From positions 41,044,001-41,108,000 of the forward strand of contig CM114271.1 of assembly GCA_050084515.1 (NCBI GenBank): DNA of 64,000 bases, written 5' to 3'. The DNA comes from Blasia pusilla. Taxonomy: Eukaryota; Marchantiophyta; Marchantiopsida; Blasiales. Below the pieces are notes generated by a model. That model saw nothing but the letters and a program-made list of their open reading frames with translations. It searched no databases and had not been told where the DNA came from. Both the position numbers and the translations under genes were made by a program. Within the stretch, counting starts at the first letter, position 1. Each line of letters opens with the position of its first letter. This document shows, in pieces, positions 40,520-53,319 of this stretch.

Positions 40520-41160
40520 CTTTCTTCATTATTCAGTTAATAAAGAATCATGGATTGAACGGGGGGTGAATAACGAGCATTTCTGTCGAGTTGATTCTTG
40601 TGGGAGGACCACCCAGCCCTTGTACTTATTGGCGCATACGTTGATTCTTTTTTTACTAGATTTATGTGCCGAGAGAATACTTTCGTTTTCGTACTACCCA
40701 CCGATCAGTTGAGTTCATATTACGTGTGCCATACATTTTTAATACACGACCAAATCTTTTATGCGCTTGTATTTATAATACGTACATTTACGTTAAATAT
40801 TTGTTAAATAAGTAGCGATTGATAACGAGGTTTTGGGAGTCGATTCTTATGCGAGGATTAGATCTCTCGTTTGCAGGTTAACACACTGATTTCTCCGTTT
40901 TATTTAGTTAATAATGGGCGGTTAAATGTGGTAGATGACGAGTTTTTCTTTTATCGTTGATTCTTTTTCGAGGACAAGATGCAAAAGTTAAGTTTTCTCC
41001 TTTTCATTTGGTTAATAACGAGCGATTGAGTGGAGTTAATGACCAGCATTTTTCGTTTTTCGGGGCTTGATTCTTACACGAGGACAACACTTACGCGCTG
41101 TTTTTTGTTTTTTCATTTTGCTTTCTTAATAACGATTCATTAAATGAGCTTAATTAATGA
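40520..41160. repeat. Degenerate tandem repeat, period about 100-130 bp
   Basis: Successive units carry GTTAATAA(C)GA, then GATTGA or GGTTAAAT, then GA(C/T)GAG followed by a T-run, then GTTGATTCTT and CGAGGA. GATTCTT...GAGGA pairs occur near 40590, 40845, 40965 and 41070. Spacing is irregular and the units are well diverged. Confidence 0.65.
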
Positions 41161-41687
41161 TCTTTTTGTCCACTCTCGAAAGAGTACGACTTTACCTATG
41201 GTGCATTGGTGCTGCTATTGTACTTTGTGTGGACGGATTCAGATGAAAAACAATCATCTATTATACTTTCATGTTTATTACTATACTTTTGTTGTATACT
41301 CATGGAGTGAGATTGTGGACAGTAACGAAGAGTAATGAATGTTTCCTGTGATACATTAACAAAATCTGGACGGGTCCAGACACCACATAATTATTTTTAA
41401 CAAAAAATGCCAACTGAAAATTTCTATTTCAAATATACATATTGATTGGAAGAGTTTCTTTTTACTGTTCTTCTATTTGACACATGTCATTATCCCTTGG
41501 ACAATATTTGTTGGGTCATATGAAAATTAGTAAGGAGAGTGACATTGAAAGATTAATTATTAATTACAAAATTATTTATATTAGTCATCAAAATGGAAAT
41601 TAATTTTCAAATGTCATTTTAAATGAACTCTGAACGATCCCATGGGCTTATGAAACAAAAACAAATTCTATTGGATGAGAATCCAAG

Positions 41688-41942
41688 CAAGGTTGCACGC
41701 AAACGAACATGTCCGTCCATGAGATGGACATATCCAACATGGAACCCGTTCGGCGGGCTCATGCCCGCAGTTGAGCCCACACAAGGCTTAAGTCTGCCTT
41801 GCAAATTGCGTGTGGGCTTCATGCGGGCTACAAAATAGATATGGGTTGGCCGAGCTTGGGTCTACGTTACGGGCTCGACAGCGGGCTCATGTGCGAGCCG
41901 TAGGTACCCGGGCCTGCACAAACATGTCTATGTGCAACCTTG
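41688..41942 (+). repeat. GC-rich MITE-like repeat, copy 3 (best preserved)
   Basis: 255 bp bounded by inverted CAAGGTTGCAC (41688-41698) and GTGCAACCTTG (41932-41942). Beyond the exact 11 bp the arms share an ACATGT core. The interior is GC-rich with GGGCTC and GCCCG repeats and has no coding capacity. No clean target duplication was found. Confidence 0.65.
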
Positions 41943-43899
41943 GTGCCAAGTGTCAAGAAGAGAGAAGTTTGCAAAAAGAAGGGGCACTCTCCAATAATAA
42001 TCTAGATTTCTATTAACAAATTTATTTTTTCCACCCTTGCATTTGAAAAGAAGGTTAGGGATGAGGGAGGGAGGGAGCAATTGTGAGAAGTAATAGGAAA
42101 TTAAAACAGATTTTCCGATACTCTAAAATTAAACTACCATTCCATGAAGTAATCCAAGCATAGCTCGACAATATCCCGAGTTCTTATAAAAGCACATATC
42201 TCTAATCTTACAAAACTTTGAAAAGGAATATCTTTGAAACTCTTTCCTTCCCCAAAGGCTTATAAAAAAAGTACTTGAATGTTGGTGCTATCCATTGGTC
42301 AATTCCTATTGAGTGATAAATTTATCATTTCAAATTTAGTAAGGAAATACTTTAATTGACCATTCTTGATGTCTTCTTGAAATACAATTCATGATGAAAA
42401 AAAAATGTGTTTTTAATTTTTCCATTTAATGGCATATGCGTTTTGTTTTAATAATATAGATAAAACTTCAGCAAGTGATGTAGGGCTTATTATTTATTCT
42501 AACTTGTCCCCTCTATTATGAATAAAAAATCATAATATTTATAAATTATATTCCAAAAAAGTTGTGTAAAGTTAATCCCAATATTTTGAAGTTTATCAAA
42601 TAATTTTAAATAATAGAACCTAGATACCATAATCTAAATTTTATTTTCCAAAAAATAATAATAAATTCTTCTGCTTTTCACAGATAATAGATAATGTGAT
42701 TCAACCCACCAAACTTTGAAAATGAATGAATTTCCACTCTTATCCATCATTAAAAAAATTTCTAAGAAAACTCTCCTTCTTCTCTTTCAATGGTAGTAGA
42801 TATCCAATGGGCCCGTAACTGATTGGAAAAAGATATTAGACATGAGAAAAAAATTCGTTTTGAGAAATGGAAAAACGGATGGAAAATCTCATATGGATTC
42901 TTTTATGGAACAAATTTTAGGAAAAAAAAATCCACATAACATAAAAATATATAAAAACTTAAGATGTAAGGAATTCAGGAGGAGAAACGATGAAATAAAC
43001 AAATCCACAAGTGGAAAATGAATAAAAAAGTTGGAAAAACTTTAACAATGGAGAAAACTTTGACGATGCAATTATGATTAAGAACTCTCCATTTTCACAA
43101 TATCGAATATTTTATGAAAATATAATTAGATATGAAGAGAAATTGAGCCTCTGAAAATCCAAACTCCAATGTGGACCGACAAGTATGAAGATAGGAGACA
43201 CGTATGAACAAAATAAAATTGATGACCAAAAGGTATTACGGAAATAGTATTCTAATTGTAGTAGGGACACGTGGATGAGCAAAGAATCACGTTCTCATCT
43301 CTTTTTGGGCTCACCGGCCGTTCTCCTTTCTTTCTCTCTCACCTGAATCCTGATGATTTCCTTACGATCAAAGGACCGGGTCTTTACTCTCCTTCCGTTT
43401 TGGGGGATTCTTTCTTTCCTTCTTTTCCCATCCAGGTATTTCACCGTTTGACCTAAGAATCTAGTTCTCTCCTTTTTTTTTCTTTCTTTCATTCTCCATG
43501 ATCTTAGGACCCAACCCCATGAGACACTATCCTTTTGAGAGCCTTAAAAACGTTCCTAAACTTCACAGCTAAACCAACGTTTTACCTGGATGCCACTTTC
43601 GGGTCTTTGAGTTTGGACCGCTCGATTCATTCCGATTGGGACTTCGGACATGAGAACGGATACTAAGAATATTTTTGACTTTTTTATTTTTTTCATTTCG
43701 TTTAGGGTTTTTCCATTAAAAAAATTCTCCTTGTGAGTTCCAACTCCCTCCACGGTTTTTTGCACGATTATCCTTCTTCTTTCTCGTTTCATTTCGGACG
43801 GTTCGTCGCGAGGATTTCGTTCCTCATCAGAATTTTTGAGGCCAGAAACCCTAACCCTTCATAGATGTTGAAGTCACATGTTTTATTTTTACCAATGTG
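41943..43899. other. AT-rich intergenic DNA
   Basis: Long A- and T-runs, no ORF with a motif. A moderately GC-rich, pyrimidine-rich stretch at 43290-43860 has no recognisable gene. Confidence 0.45.
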
Positions 43900-44030
43900 T
43901 GAAACTCTGGTGGAATGGGAGGCGCGTTTGTTGCGGGTTCGAATCCTTTCAGAGGTGGCTTGTTTCGCACGAGCCCCTCTTCAAGGAACGAGAAGGAATA
44001 AGAGGAATAAAAATATATATATGTAGAAAA
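43900..44030 (+). repeat. Possible SINE head with tRNA-like A and B boxes
   Basis: TGGTGGAATGGGAGGCGC (from 43908) resembles a pol III A box, and GGGTTCGAATCC (43935-43946) is a near-perfect B box, 27 bases apart. No tRNA clover-leaf can be drawn: the anticodon arm is absent and the T stem is poor. A tRNA-derived SINE head is the simplest reading. Confidence 0.3.
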
Positions 44031-44033
44031 AGG

Positions 44034-44402
44034 ATGGGAAACCGATCACGATACAAAAGAGGGGGCATGGAGACCCAAAAAATAGACCTCAAGAGGCCGG
44101 AACCGGCCCCGAGGAGAAAGAAGGGGGCCTCCCCCCTAACGACCAAAATCACCAACAGCAACACCCAGAGAACTATGACTACTACTAAGTGGGCCTCTAG
44201 CATTGGCGTCTCCAAGCGCCTGAGCCCGCCGCAGAAGCCCATTTGCCTGGGCGCGCTAACGCTGGACGAGAAGAAGCACTCCCAAGGTGACAAAAACTAG
44301 AAGAAGAAGGAAAAGAAGAAAGAAAACATGCAAACGGTCATGAAGCTCACCCACGAGAAGTCGTGGAAGGTGGTGCAAGTCCCACTTGACTACAACTCTT
44401 AA
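44034..44402 (+). pseudogene. Hypothetical ORF, 122 codons with one in-frame TAG
   Basis: The ATG at 44034 opens 88 codons to a TAG (44298-44300). The same frame then continues another 33 codons to TAA (44400-44402). It lies in a GC-rich island inside AT-rich DNA. The product would be basic and lysine-rich (RRKKG, KKKEKKKEN), ending MKLTHEKSWKVVQVPLDYN. I do not recognise it and it has no signal peptide or membrane segment. It could be a retrocopy fragment, a real small gene with an error, or chance. Confidence 0.25.
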
Positions 44403-47400
44403 TAATTATTATTTATAGTTGCAAAAGAAGCCGTCTTTCCTTCCTTTCCTACGTTTCGTTTCCTCTTTTCATGCACTGCCATGCTGCTATTTGACAAGCA
44501 TAGCACGGATGCCACGAAATTGGAACAAGGATTTGGAAGAAGATACGACGAGCATATTCATAAAGTTTGAAGTCGTTTCTTAACTTTTTTTCCGAGCTTT
44601 CTTTTTAATGAAAAAACATCGATATACTAGGGGAGGGAGCGACGGCCTCCTCTTTAGGTAGAAAAAGCCAAAAACAAGAATGTATGTAGCCCTCGCTTTT
44701 CAAGGACAAACTCGACTTTGGATAAGGTGACGAAGTAGTAAATATGAAAGCTCCAAAACGAGGGATATGCCCTTTGGATGGGTGGCCCCACAGTGTTGGA
44801 TTCACAACCCAGCTGACCCACTCCTATAATTTTTTATTACCACACGTAGCCCAAACCCATGGATTTTCCACTCTCTAGCCACTCACTCATGGCCTCATGC
44901 AAGAGCAGCAACCCCCGCCCCCTTCCCGAATCGCCACATGTTTTGTCACGTGCTAGAAATGATCTCATTCACGAGAACCTCCCCCAAAATCTCTGGCCCA
45001 AAAGACGCGTGCATGGAAAAGGGAGGCCCTCGTAGAATCGCTCCCATTCTGACTGAAAATATGCTATTACTCGCTCCTCTGCAAACCTATGCCGATCTTG
45101 AAAATTCATGAGCTTTTCCGTGAGCAACATACGTGCGAAAGGACCCCCAACAAAACGGGGCTTGCATATGGTGGGACTGGGGTTGCACGGAATATGTGCA
45201 CATCGCGCTCTTGGACTGCACCTTCTTCTTTTCTCTTTCCACTAGTAATTTTATGCATGTAATGCGCACTATGGAGGTGGGATGATTGGGAACTCACATA
45301 TGGGGATGATAACGCCAAATTAGAGAAAACAAAGATGACAAAGAATAAAGAATATCAATTCTTTTCTAATACACTTATCTTGGCTCGACAAATTTTTTCA
45401 TATGTTTTCTATTATTAAATTTGAAAAAAAACTTATTTTTTCCAATCCTAATATTTCAATAAAATAAATAAAATAACTTATTTTGATGAATGTTTTCTCA
45501 AAAGAGGGATTAAAATTTCCCCCATATAACTTGAAAATTAAAAATAATATAAAATTATTTGTTTTCCTTTATTTTCAAAAATAATTCTTATCCCATTGGT
45601 GTTCTATTGTACTTTTCATTTTTCTCCAAAATAAAAATTAATTTCCCCTCAAAAGTTAACTTTAAATTTCGTTTGCATGAACCTTGGAAAAAATAAAAAG
45701 GGTTTTAGAAGATCTCATGGGTAAAGATGCTTGAATTTGAATTGATTATAAATAATTAGTTATTACGAAAACCTTGCCCATTCTTTTTTTAGTATAGGAT
45801 AAAATTTAAAAACTCATGAATTCATGGACGAATTTGATAAAGGTCTTCAAATTTTAACAATTAGTAAATAAAATATATATTTCTAAAGTAATATGTAATT
45901 TCCTTAACAAAATTAACTTGAAATTTAAACAATTCGTTAGTTTCCTAAATTTTGAAATTTTAATTTCGAAAGTGAAAAAATTAACTGATAATGAAAAAGA
46001 GGAAAATTAATTTTGAGATTCGAAAGCGAAAATTTATAATCACTTAAAAACCTGTCTTTTATCCAAATCTTAACTTAGAATAAGGAAAATTAAATAATAA
46101 TTGAAAAGTTTCACACGTGGCGTTCACGGGGATGCATCTCACAGCCAAGCGTTGGCCCAAACTCTCACTATAATCCTTAAATGTGGGGTCTTCTGCCCCC
46201 ATTTAATGCAACACGAGGGACGACCAATATCATCCCTTGAGGACTATTATTATAATTTTTTATTGATACGATAGGGTGTCCTGTGGGCGCAAGAAAAATG
46301 ATGACGATGTTTCTCTCGGGGCTTCTGAACCTAGTAGGACTCATTAGTTGAAAATAAAGACTTTTAATGAAAGGCATTTCCCGTCATTTATTGATCTAGG
46401 AAAATTTATTGCATGAAGAGAGAATATTTATTGATTGAGGACTTTTCACAAATGGAATGCTCAGCAAGAGAAAATTAAATGAATTCTTTTTCCTTATTTT
46501 TTAGGTATACAACGTTACATGTGAGGATAAACGGCAGCATGTCATGAACGGCTCTCATTTTTTTTTTAAGATTTATAGGTACCTCTTTGCCATAATATGT
46601 GGACCTTTTCGCCTTGGCCCCGTTTATAGTAATATTTATAATCTCATATTCATAAGACAAACTAGGTGAAAATAATTCATTATTGAACTCTTACCAGTTG
46701 AGATTGCTGGTGTCGGTTGTAAATTTTTGGGAAAAGTTTTAATTTTCATAAAGAATAGGGTTTCTTATATAAGAGAGCGGGATGTTAATAAGGAATGTAA
46801 TGACTTCCACTAGATAATCAAAATATATTTGCCCTACAGAGTTTACCTAGTGTTATAAATTTGCAATAAGTTCTTGCATCTCATTCAAGAATTTAAGTAT
46901 TATCTTATTATTAGGACAAACGGGTGCAATGGTGATATTTAATTTTTTTATTAAGTCTTCTTAATTCAATCTCAAAGTGATATACGTCGACATCATAATA
47001 ATCTTTAGAGGACATGTGTCAACATTTGAGAGGTTTCTTTAAATCCCATCTTTTTTTAATTATATAGATGAGTAGCATATTTGTGGTATATTTAAATTCA
47101 TACATCTAAGGAAAACTTTAAGGGGCGAATGTCATATAAAAAATAAAGAATATCTTTAAAATTACCAAAAAAAATCCCTTCGTTCCTCCCTCTTTAAATT
47201 TCACATTTGGAAAGCACAAGTGGAGAGATCCGATATGTTAGATTTTCCTGACATAGGGTTATCAAAATATGACAACCCAAGCATAACTTTGGATGCAAGT
47301 CCACCAACTGTTGGGGCAAGAAATTCAAAAAAATTGAAGAGAACCATAACTCTTTTATGCAACTATGCTCCATTTGAAATACAAAGTTGGTGCTCTCAAG

Positions 47401-50400
47401 AGTTTGCAAGTTTGCTCTATCTTTAAGTTTGATCCATTCCAGTATGCATTGTGTATGCACTCCGTAACCTTTGCAACTCTTCAGCTAAATGGAGAGGGAT
47501 GTTTTAGATAAGGATCTAGAGCATGTGGTTTATTCCCAAGGAATCTTGTTGAGGCTATACACATGTAGCTTTACGAGAGAGATTGGAGGTTAATTATATG
47601 GTTTGAGCAATAAATATCCTCAATCACTTTTATATGTCATACTATATGGGTGGTTTGAAAGATTGGGATATGAAAGACATAAAAATATTGGTTTCTTTTT
47701 ATGGAAAAGATTCTTTACGTAAAAGGTTCAAGAAGCCTTTATGGATGGTGCAATCATGAAGCATGTGTTCTTAGTCTTGAAGATCCGTGCAAAAAAAAAA
47801 ATTCATATATCCTTCGAGCATTTTTTGCCTACTATTTATTGTAGCCCTGATTTGAAGTTGAGGTATAGCAATTTGGTTATCTTAGTTAACATACCCAAAG
47901 TGAAATATGAGAATACATTGGTACAACCAGTATTTAGAATATGATTCAAAATAAGACTTGAGAATTTCTTGGGTTCCAGCCATTTGGATAACCTTATGAG
48001 AGTTAATGTCGAAGGTCCTTATAAGAAAAATGAGTGTGACGATGTTTTAATAGAAGCTATAGATATATGGAAGTAATGTAAGGAGTTCAAGTATTTTTAT
48101 GCTAACCAATAATTATACACATCTCTTCTTCAAATGATATAATAAGGCCATTTGAAGGTAACAATGTAACATCATAAAATACATCCTAAAATGAGTCTCC
48201 TTTTTAGACTATTTTTTGCTAGGCCTTTGTGATTATTTTAGGTTTTTTTTTAATCAAATATAACCTTTTGTATGATGGCACTCATTGCAATGCCTTTACT
48301 ATCATAGCTTATCATCACCTTTAACCCCAAAAGGCATGGTTTCTATGTTCAAATCTTGCCACATGTCAAGCGAAAAAATCTCAAAAGAACAAGAAACATG
48401 GAATTCACGTCATAGCCAAAAATGAAATGGAGAATTTCCTTGATCCCTAAAATAATAAGAAAGGAAATAAATTGGCGATAACATAACTAAATTATCAAAC
48501 AAAACCCAACCAACAATTTGAAATGTAATAAATATCCAAATGAAGGACATAGGAAATTTATCCAAAAATTATGGCATGGGAAATTCCCAATAAAGAAAAA
48601 GAAGTAAACCTAAAAGAGTATTTGAGCCTTAACTTACAACTAGCAAAAAGCTATATGGACTTCTTCAAACAAAAAATGCTTCATCTATTCAGGTAGGTAT
48701 GTACCTATCATTCCCATGAAGGAGGCTCTTGCTTAATAATATAAATGTAGGTGAGTTATTAACTTATTAAGGCCTTCAAAATGATGCCAAGAAAAAGAAA
48801 ACTATTAGATTTCCATCACCAAAATAACCAAACCCTTTCTTTGAAAGTTGTTTTTGTGCAATTTCCATTGCTAAAATTACTCACCAAAATATCTTTTATA
48901 AATATTTAATAGAAAAATTATCTTCTCAGGATTTCTCTTCTAAATCTTTTCTAGTCATGTTTCCATCATCATTTATTCATCAAAATACACCTCAAGAGCT
49001 ATCCCTATCATATTTCCACTACAAGAATTAGTTATCATAAACTTCCCTACAAAATTTTATATTTTGTTTTGGAAATATTTTATTCGTCAATTTATGTTCT
49101 TGTAATATCTTTTTGGGTGATCTCTTTTCATACCTTTCCTTCCAAGATTTTCATTATCCCCTTTAGTTGTTAAGTTTTCCATTTTCCTTTCTTTGTTATC
49201 ATGATTTTTGTTTGTTTTGGCTTCTACAACCATGAATTATCTCAATCCTTTTTTTTTTGCTACTCAAGTATTTCTATATGTTTTCCATCAATGGATTTTT
49301 TTGTTATCATTCGAATACAAAATAATAATTTAACTATTGCAAAAGCAAGGCATGTTGCATGGCACATGCTGTGCTTTTTTATTTTTTTATAAATATAATA
49401 AAAAATTAATTAATTGATATTAAACATAGTTAAGAAAAATCTCATTACTCTTTTTTTTTAAGAGGGAAAGGAATCCAAAAAATTTAAGTCTTACTAGATG
49501 GCACCATCCACGTTCCTTTAATTTTCTTAAAAATGAAAAGAATATCTCGGTACCAATCAATATGCTAGATGTGTAACGTGTGCTAGTACTATATCATATA
49601 TGTTACATAATTACATGTGTGATACTTATAAGGTCCATCTCATGAGTGTATCTAAAAAATTATTGTCAAAACATAAACTCTTTCCTTAATTTATGCTTGT
49701 CCCATGATTCATGTTCTTTTCCCTTCATAATTCCCGAAGTTCCCCTCATTTTATTGGTGCAAGTAATTTCACGCATGTCCAATGCATATATTGGCAGTAG
49801 GAGCTCCCTAGAGAGGCTCTGTTTGTCTTCATCCCTCTTGTCTTTATCCATATGTCCCTTCCCTAGCCACGACTTTCCTTGTCCGGAATAGAAAAAATTG
49901 GAGGAAGATCCTTCCACTCCTCCTCCCCTATCTAATAACCCTTGCTTTATTTAAAGTTATTCCATGTATCTCCTCGTCTTCCATTAAAATTGAACATAGA
50001 AAATCTTGTGAATTCCTTCCTGGTATAAGTTTATCCCTTTCTCTCTTCACTGCCCCTATTGAAAATAAAGTCACTCATATTTCCCCTCTTCGTTGGAAAT
50101 AAAACCCTTTTGAAAAAAATGCTTTATAGAGCTCTCTTTTGCTAAAGACTATTTTTTCTCTCTTCTCATCCATTAATAAACACACTATTAATTATTCAAG
50201 ATCACCTAAACTACATCCAAATCTTGGACCGCCTACATTTCTTTAACTTAAGCCGAGAAAACTAAAACCTTTGAGAGGGATTTTTTATCCACTTTATTTG
50301 TGCTCCCTTGGCAAGGAATCAAGAGTAGAGGGGTTATAACAAGTACTCCAAGGATTTTGATCTAGATTATGTGTCTGGATCTACATCTACCTCTATCAAT

Positions 50401-50816
50401 AGGGATTAAATACTCCTTGATTCCCACTTTCAAGGAGGAACTTTTAATACCTACCACTCTCTTTATGTAGGAACAAGAGTAAGAGCCGTATGGTTCTAGG
50501 TCTAGGTAGCTAGTATGGGATATATTCCAATGATTAGTAGTTGTATGGCATTGAGAATAGGCACTCATCAATCATTCACCTACTTTGTAGATATATGTGA
50601 AGTTTCAAAATGATTGTTAATGCCCAAATCCATTTTGTACGTTGGTGATGAGGTACCGGTTGTATTAGGATTTAAAATTGTTGTGGAGGTTATTGTTTGT
50701 TCTTGGTTTTTTGAAGTGTTTTTCAATGGAAAATAAGCCACGCATGCATAGATCTTATCTCACATATCTTTTTTCCATACACTACACGCATTGATTTAAC
50801 AAGTATGACTCCCTAC
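44403..50816. other. AT-rich intergenic DNA, nothing recognised
   Basis: Very AT-rich with homopolymer runs. ORFs are all below ~90 codons and show no domain. 47190-47460 is open on both strands but without motif. No tRNA, LTR or repeat with clear ends was found. Confidence 0.45.
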
Positions 50817-51361
50817 GTGGTAAATTACTGTGCGAGTGTAGTAATAGCAAAGTGTTACCACTCGTGAGCATGGATATAGTAACCATGTATAGGAGTGGTA
50901 AATTTCAAAAGCTATCCTAAAAGAGGGATCAATTATCCCTCATATGGGTTGATCACATTAACAAAACTATCCCCAAACATGAGTGTATTACCACATATGG
51001 AAGGGGATGGAATGATTTTATCATTATTATGTAGGGGTTTTGTTACCACACTTTGAAAGTGGTAAGCATTTGATGCTACCTTGCAAAGTGGTAAATTACT
51101 AATCCTCAATCTAGAAGGGTTTTGATAAAATATATTACTTTCTAGTATGGGCATTGAGCCTCCCTTGGAGGTGGATAAAGTTCTTACCACAAAAATAGTG
51201 AGGGATTTTGTTACTAACTATGGTACCATGAAGGATGATAACCACTATAGTACTACTTTATGAATTGGGTAACTTATCAACCTTCAAAAAATGGGTCAAT
51301 CAAATATCCTCTCCAACAAGGTCTTAAACCATCCTTATAAATGCAATAAGTATTTTACCAC
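50817..51361. promoter_or_regulatory. Cluster of nine GTGGTAA/TTACCAC motifs
   Basis: GTGGTAA occurs at 50817, 50895, 51059 and 51088. Its complement TTACCAC occurs at 50855, 50988, 51043, 51184 and 51355. Several extend to GTGGTAAATT. GGTAAAT and GGTAATT resemble trihelix GT-2 sites. No gene lies near enough to call it a promoter, so it may be a repeat of unknown role. Confidence 0.4.
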
Positions 51362-51401
51362 CTCCCATCATCCCACAAGGGATACAATTCTAAACATTAC
51401 T

Positions 51402-51729
51402 AGAAAGCATGGTTGCACGAAAACGGACAAGTCCTTCCTTAGGACGGACATGGACTAACAAGCCTGGACACGAGTTCCAACAAGTAGGACCCACACTTTT
51501 AGTCCATGATGGAAGGCGAGGCAAGGATGAGAGGAGCAACGAGGGATGAGGGAGTGGAGGTGGAGGGAGGAAGAAATTGGGGAGTATGGAACATGAAGGC
51601 AAGTAAGGGGAATGAGAAAGAATGGAAAGGTGGGGCCCATATGGACAAGTCCTTCCATATGACGAACATAAGTCCATGGACATGGATATGTCCACGGACA
51701 GGGACTTTGTCCACATGCAATCTTGCTAG
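51402..51729 (+). repeat. GC-rich MITE-like repeat, copy 4
   Basis: The left end TAGAAAGCATGGTTGCACG and the right end TGCAATCTTGCTAG are imperfect inverted repeats, each followed inward by GGACAAGTCC-like sequence. The outer ends match the family seen at 41688-41942. A purine-rich insert in the middle explains the greater length. Confidence 0.55.
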
Positions 51730-53319
51730 AGAGCGGTACAATAAAAAAATTACCTCAAAAGAGATGTAATTCACCACCTAAGTACATTGAGTGATTGTCT
51801 TAAATTTGGAGGTCATGCTATTTTGCAAATAGACGTCGCTCCCAACATACATCAACTTTCATGCACACAATTCTAAGATCCATCTAACCATGAATCCTAA
51901 TATATCTTCAAATGAACGACTGTACAACCCTAATATGAAATATGACATTGATGAAATCTGCAAAAAGCTATATCTCATCTAGACATCCACTCAATGATAC
52001 ACACTATAGGAGTGCGTAGTAAGAGATAGTCTCTAAAAAACTCTCAATATGTGTCATCTTCAATCAATCCCAACCCACTCGTCAAAAGAGAATCCATGCT
52101 TAATTAATAGATGCAAGCGACACCATATTACAGATCCCAATATGGGTCTTATATAAGGAAGATAAGCTCTAAAAAAGCTTCATCTGAGGTGTATTCCCTT
52201 GGACACCTCTATGGATGACCTGTATACATAGGTAATCTCCTCTCAAAAGATCACCAACAACTTGGAGAACACAAGGTTCTAACTCCCTAACAACTATATA
52301 TATGGTCCTCTCATAAGACCAACTACTACTCAAATCCTAACTAACCCCATGGTCCTAAATATCAAAGGGTATGCTATGACTATTAAGGGGGTATGGACTA
52401 AGAAGTTACATAGTATCCACAATTTCCATAGGTGCACATGAAAGAGTTTGCAATAGGCATTTACTTGCTTGCGTCAATTGATTAGTATCACTCAAGGGAT
52501 GAGAGAGGTCCATGACATCTAGGTATGGTATGGGATTCTAGGATAGGAGATGCGGAGATGAGTAGAGGATGTGACACTTCTCCTTTGCACCTTACCTCCA
52601 TCAAGAGATATGTTTGAGTTGGATGAGTGCATTGAGTGAAATGTGGATCAAGAGAGTGTGGCAACTTTGAGCTTTTAAAGAGATGTTACAAGAGTGTTTG
52701 CACCATTAGTGCAATAGAGTACAACATCGCGAAGAAGAGTACAACGATGCGATCGCTAGGGGGTTACTATGAGCATGTATCACAAAGATCCATATCATCT
52801 TATGTGGGTCAACACCAACCAAGACTTATTTGTTGGGTGTGTGCTACATGGAGCTTATCTTTAGGAAGATTGGATTCGTCAGGGTAGTGGATGCGAGTCC
52901 CAACCTTTGGGAGTAGATGAGGCCCAATTAGAATTATTTCAATGTGATTTTTTACAAAAAAATATGGTCATACATAAGCTATTTGTTTTATCCTACACCT
53001 TGAGCTACATGCAAATTGAGTCTCGGAGAGATCCCCAAAGCATGTTGGAGGCCCACATAGGGCCAAAGGTTGTTGGTGGAGGTAGAAGTCAAATGCCTAA
53101 ACAAGTAAATGGAAACTATGGGCTTGAGGCTAGGATGGATGTCTAGATAGATTTAGTTATAACAATGGCATTGAGGTTACCAGATGTTGGGTCTATGGCA
53201 TTGAACTCACATGGAGCAATTAGGGATATGGAGGATGTGGATTGGATGTGCGGGGCTGCATAGATGGAGGAAACTGTGGTTGTTGCAAGTAGAGTTGGAT
53301 TTATAGAGAGGGGAAGCCA
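51730..53319. other. Intergenic, possibly the decayed 5' part of relic C
   Basis: No clear gene. The plus-strand stretch after ~52600 has the composition of the degraded retroelement downstream, but I could not match it to the gag of copy A. Confidence 0.3.

Noticed and set aside
43903-43956. tRNA gene around the GGTTCGAATCC box
   Set aside because: Only ~54 nt between possible acceptor halves, no anticodon arm and a weak T stem; recorded as a possible SINE head instead.
47190-47460. Coding exon open on both strands
   Set aside because: Composition-driven; no motif or splice context.
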